The notes under the pieces were generated by a model that ran no database searches, was not told the DNA's origin, and saw only the letters and a list, made by a program, of their open reading frames with translations. Both the position numbers and the translations under genes were made by a program. This document shows, one piece after another, positions 19,798-20,000 of a DNA stretch of 20,000 nt. Positions within the stretch are counted from its first letter, which is position 1. Each line of letters opens with the position of its first letter. This DNA is from Chromera velia (Eukaryota > Sar > Chromeraceae): positions 1 to 20,000 of the forward strand of contig JAHBMJ010001135.1 in assembly GCA_018398765.1 (NCBI GenBank), read 5' to 3'.

Positions 19798-20000
19798 GTA
19801 CGTCAGGGATGGAGGGGAAAAAGACGTCATCACACACATGGAAGGAATATGGGTCTGAACGAACAGCCACACACCCAGAGGAGGTATTCATTCTTCACAC
19901 CATCGAGTGTGATGTGAAAAGAGACTAAAGGAAGGAGAAGGCCCCCCATGATCGGGGGGGAAATTGCAGAAGAAGACGATGCAAAGCAGTCAGGCCGACA
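19798..20000 (+). other. Intron start, continues past the window
   Basis: Begins with the near-ideal donor GTACGT after the oxygenase-like exon. No acceptor with a matching coding continuation is evident before 20000, so the remaining exons should lie to the right. Confidence 0.55.

Overview
This window is nuclear DNA of a eukaryote with spliced genes. The GC-rich coding sequence, GT-AG introns, dense TGCATGC motifs and mixed animal-like and algal-like protein families would suit a photosynthetic alveolate such as a chromerid. That is an impression from sequence style; no marker gene proves it. There are no rRNA or tRNA genes and no CRISPR array. A single N at 19249 shows this is a draft assembly.

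Layout. (1) 673-3698 (+): a five-exon gene for a secreted protein carrying three copies of an eight-cysteine module like the C-terminal cysteine-rich domain of animal MGAT5, joined by an acidic His/Glu/Lys-rich linker. (2) About 4040-6540: an AT-rich island with two 388-bp copies of a terminal-inverted-repeat element in direct orientation, flanking 983 bp of non-coding DNA. (3) 7776-8762 (-): a secreted protein with Trp/Pro/N-glycosylation-sequon repeats and a Gly/Tyr-rich tail, next to a long pyrimidine-rich tract. (4) 9602-14369 (+): a very large two-exon WD40 protein, tentatively of the WDR62/MAPKBP1 type. (5) 15258-16701 (-): a five-exon gene with an N-terminal membrane segment and no recognised family. 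(6) 17706 to beyond the right edge (+): a TPR-like protein leading into a 2-oxoglutarate/Fe(II) oxygenase-like domain.

The exon models were built by hand from ORF continuity, splice-site sequences and intron phase; all phases close. Eight of twelve inferred donors have C at intron position +3 (GTCNGT/GTCAGC), which is unusual for eukaryotes. The genes do not form an obvious pathway. Genes 5 and 6 are divergent and share an intergenic region rich in TGCATGC palindromes. Genes 1 and 3 both encode predicted secreted, probably glycosylated or carbohydrate-associated proteins.

The most unusual features are the triple MGAT5-tail module without a glycosyltransferase domain, the paired TIR element with its exactly central palindrome and transition-only divergence, the sequon repeat protein, and the GTC donor bias.
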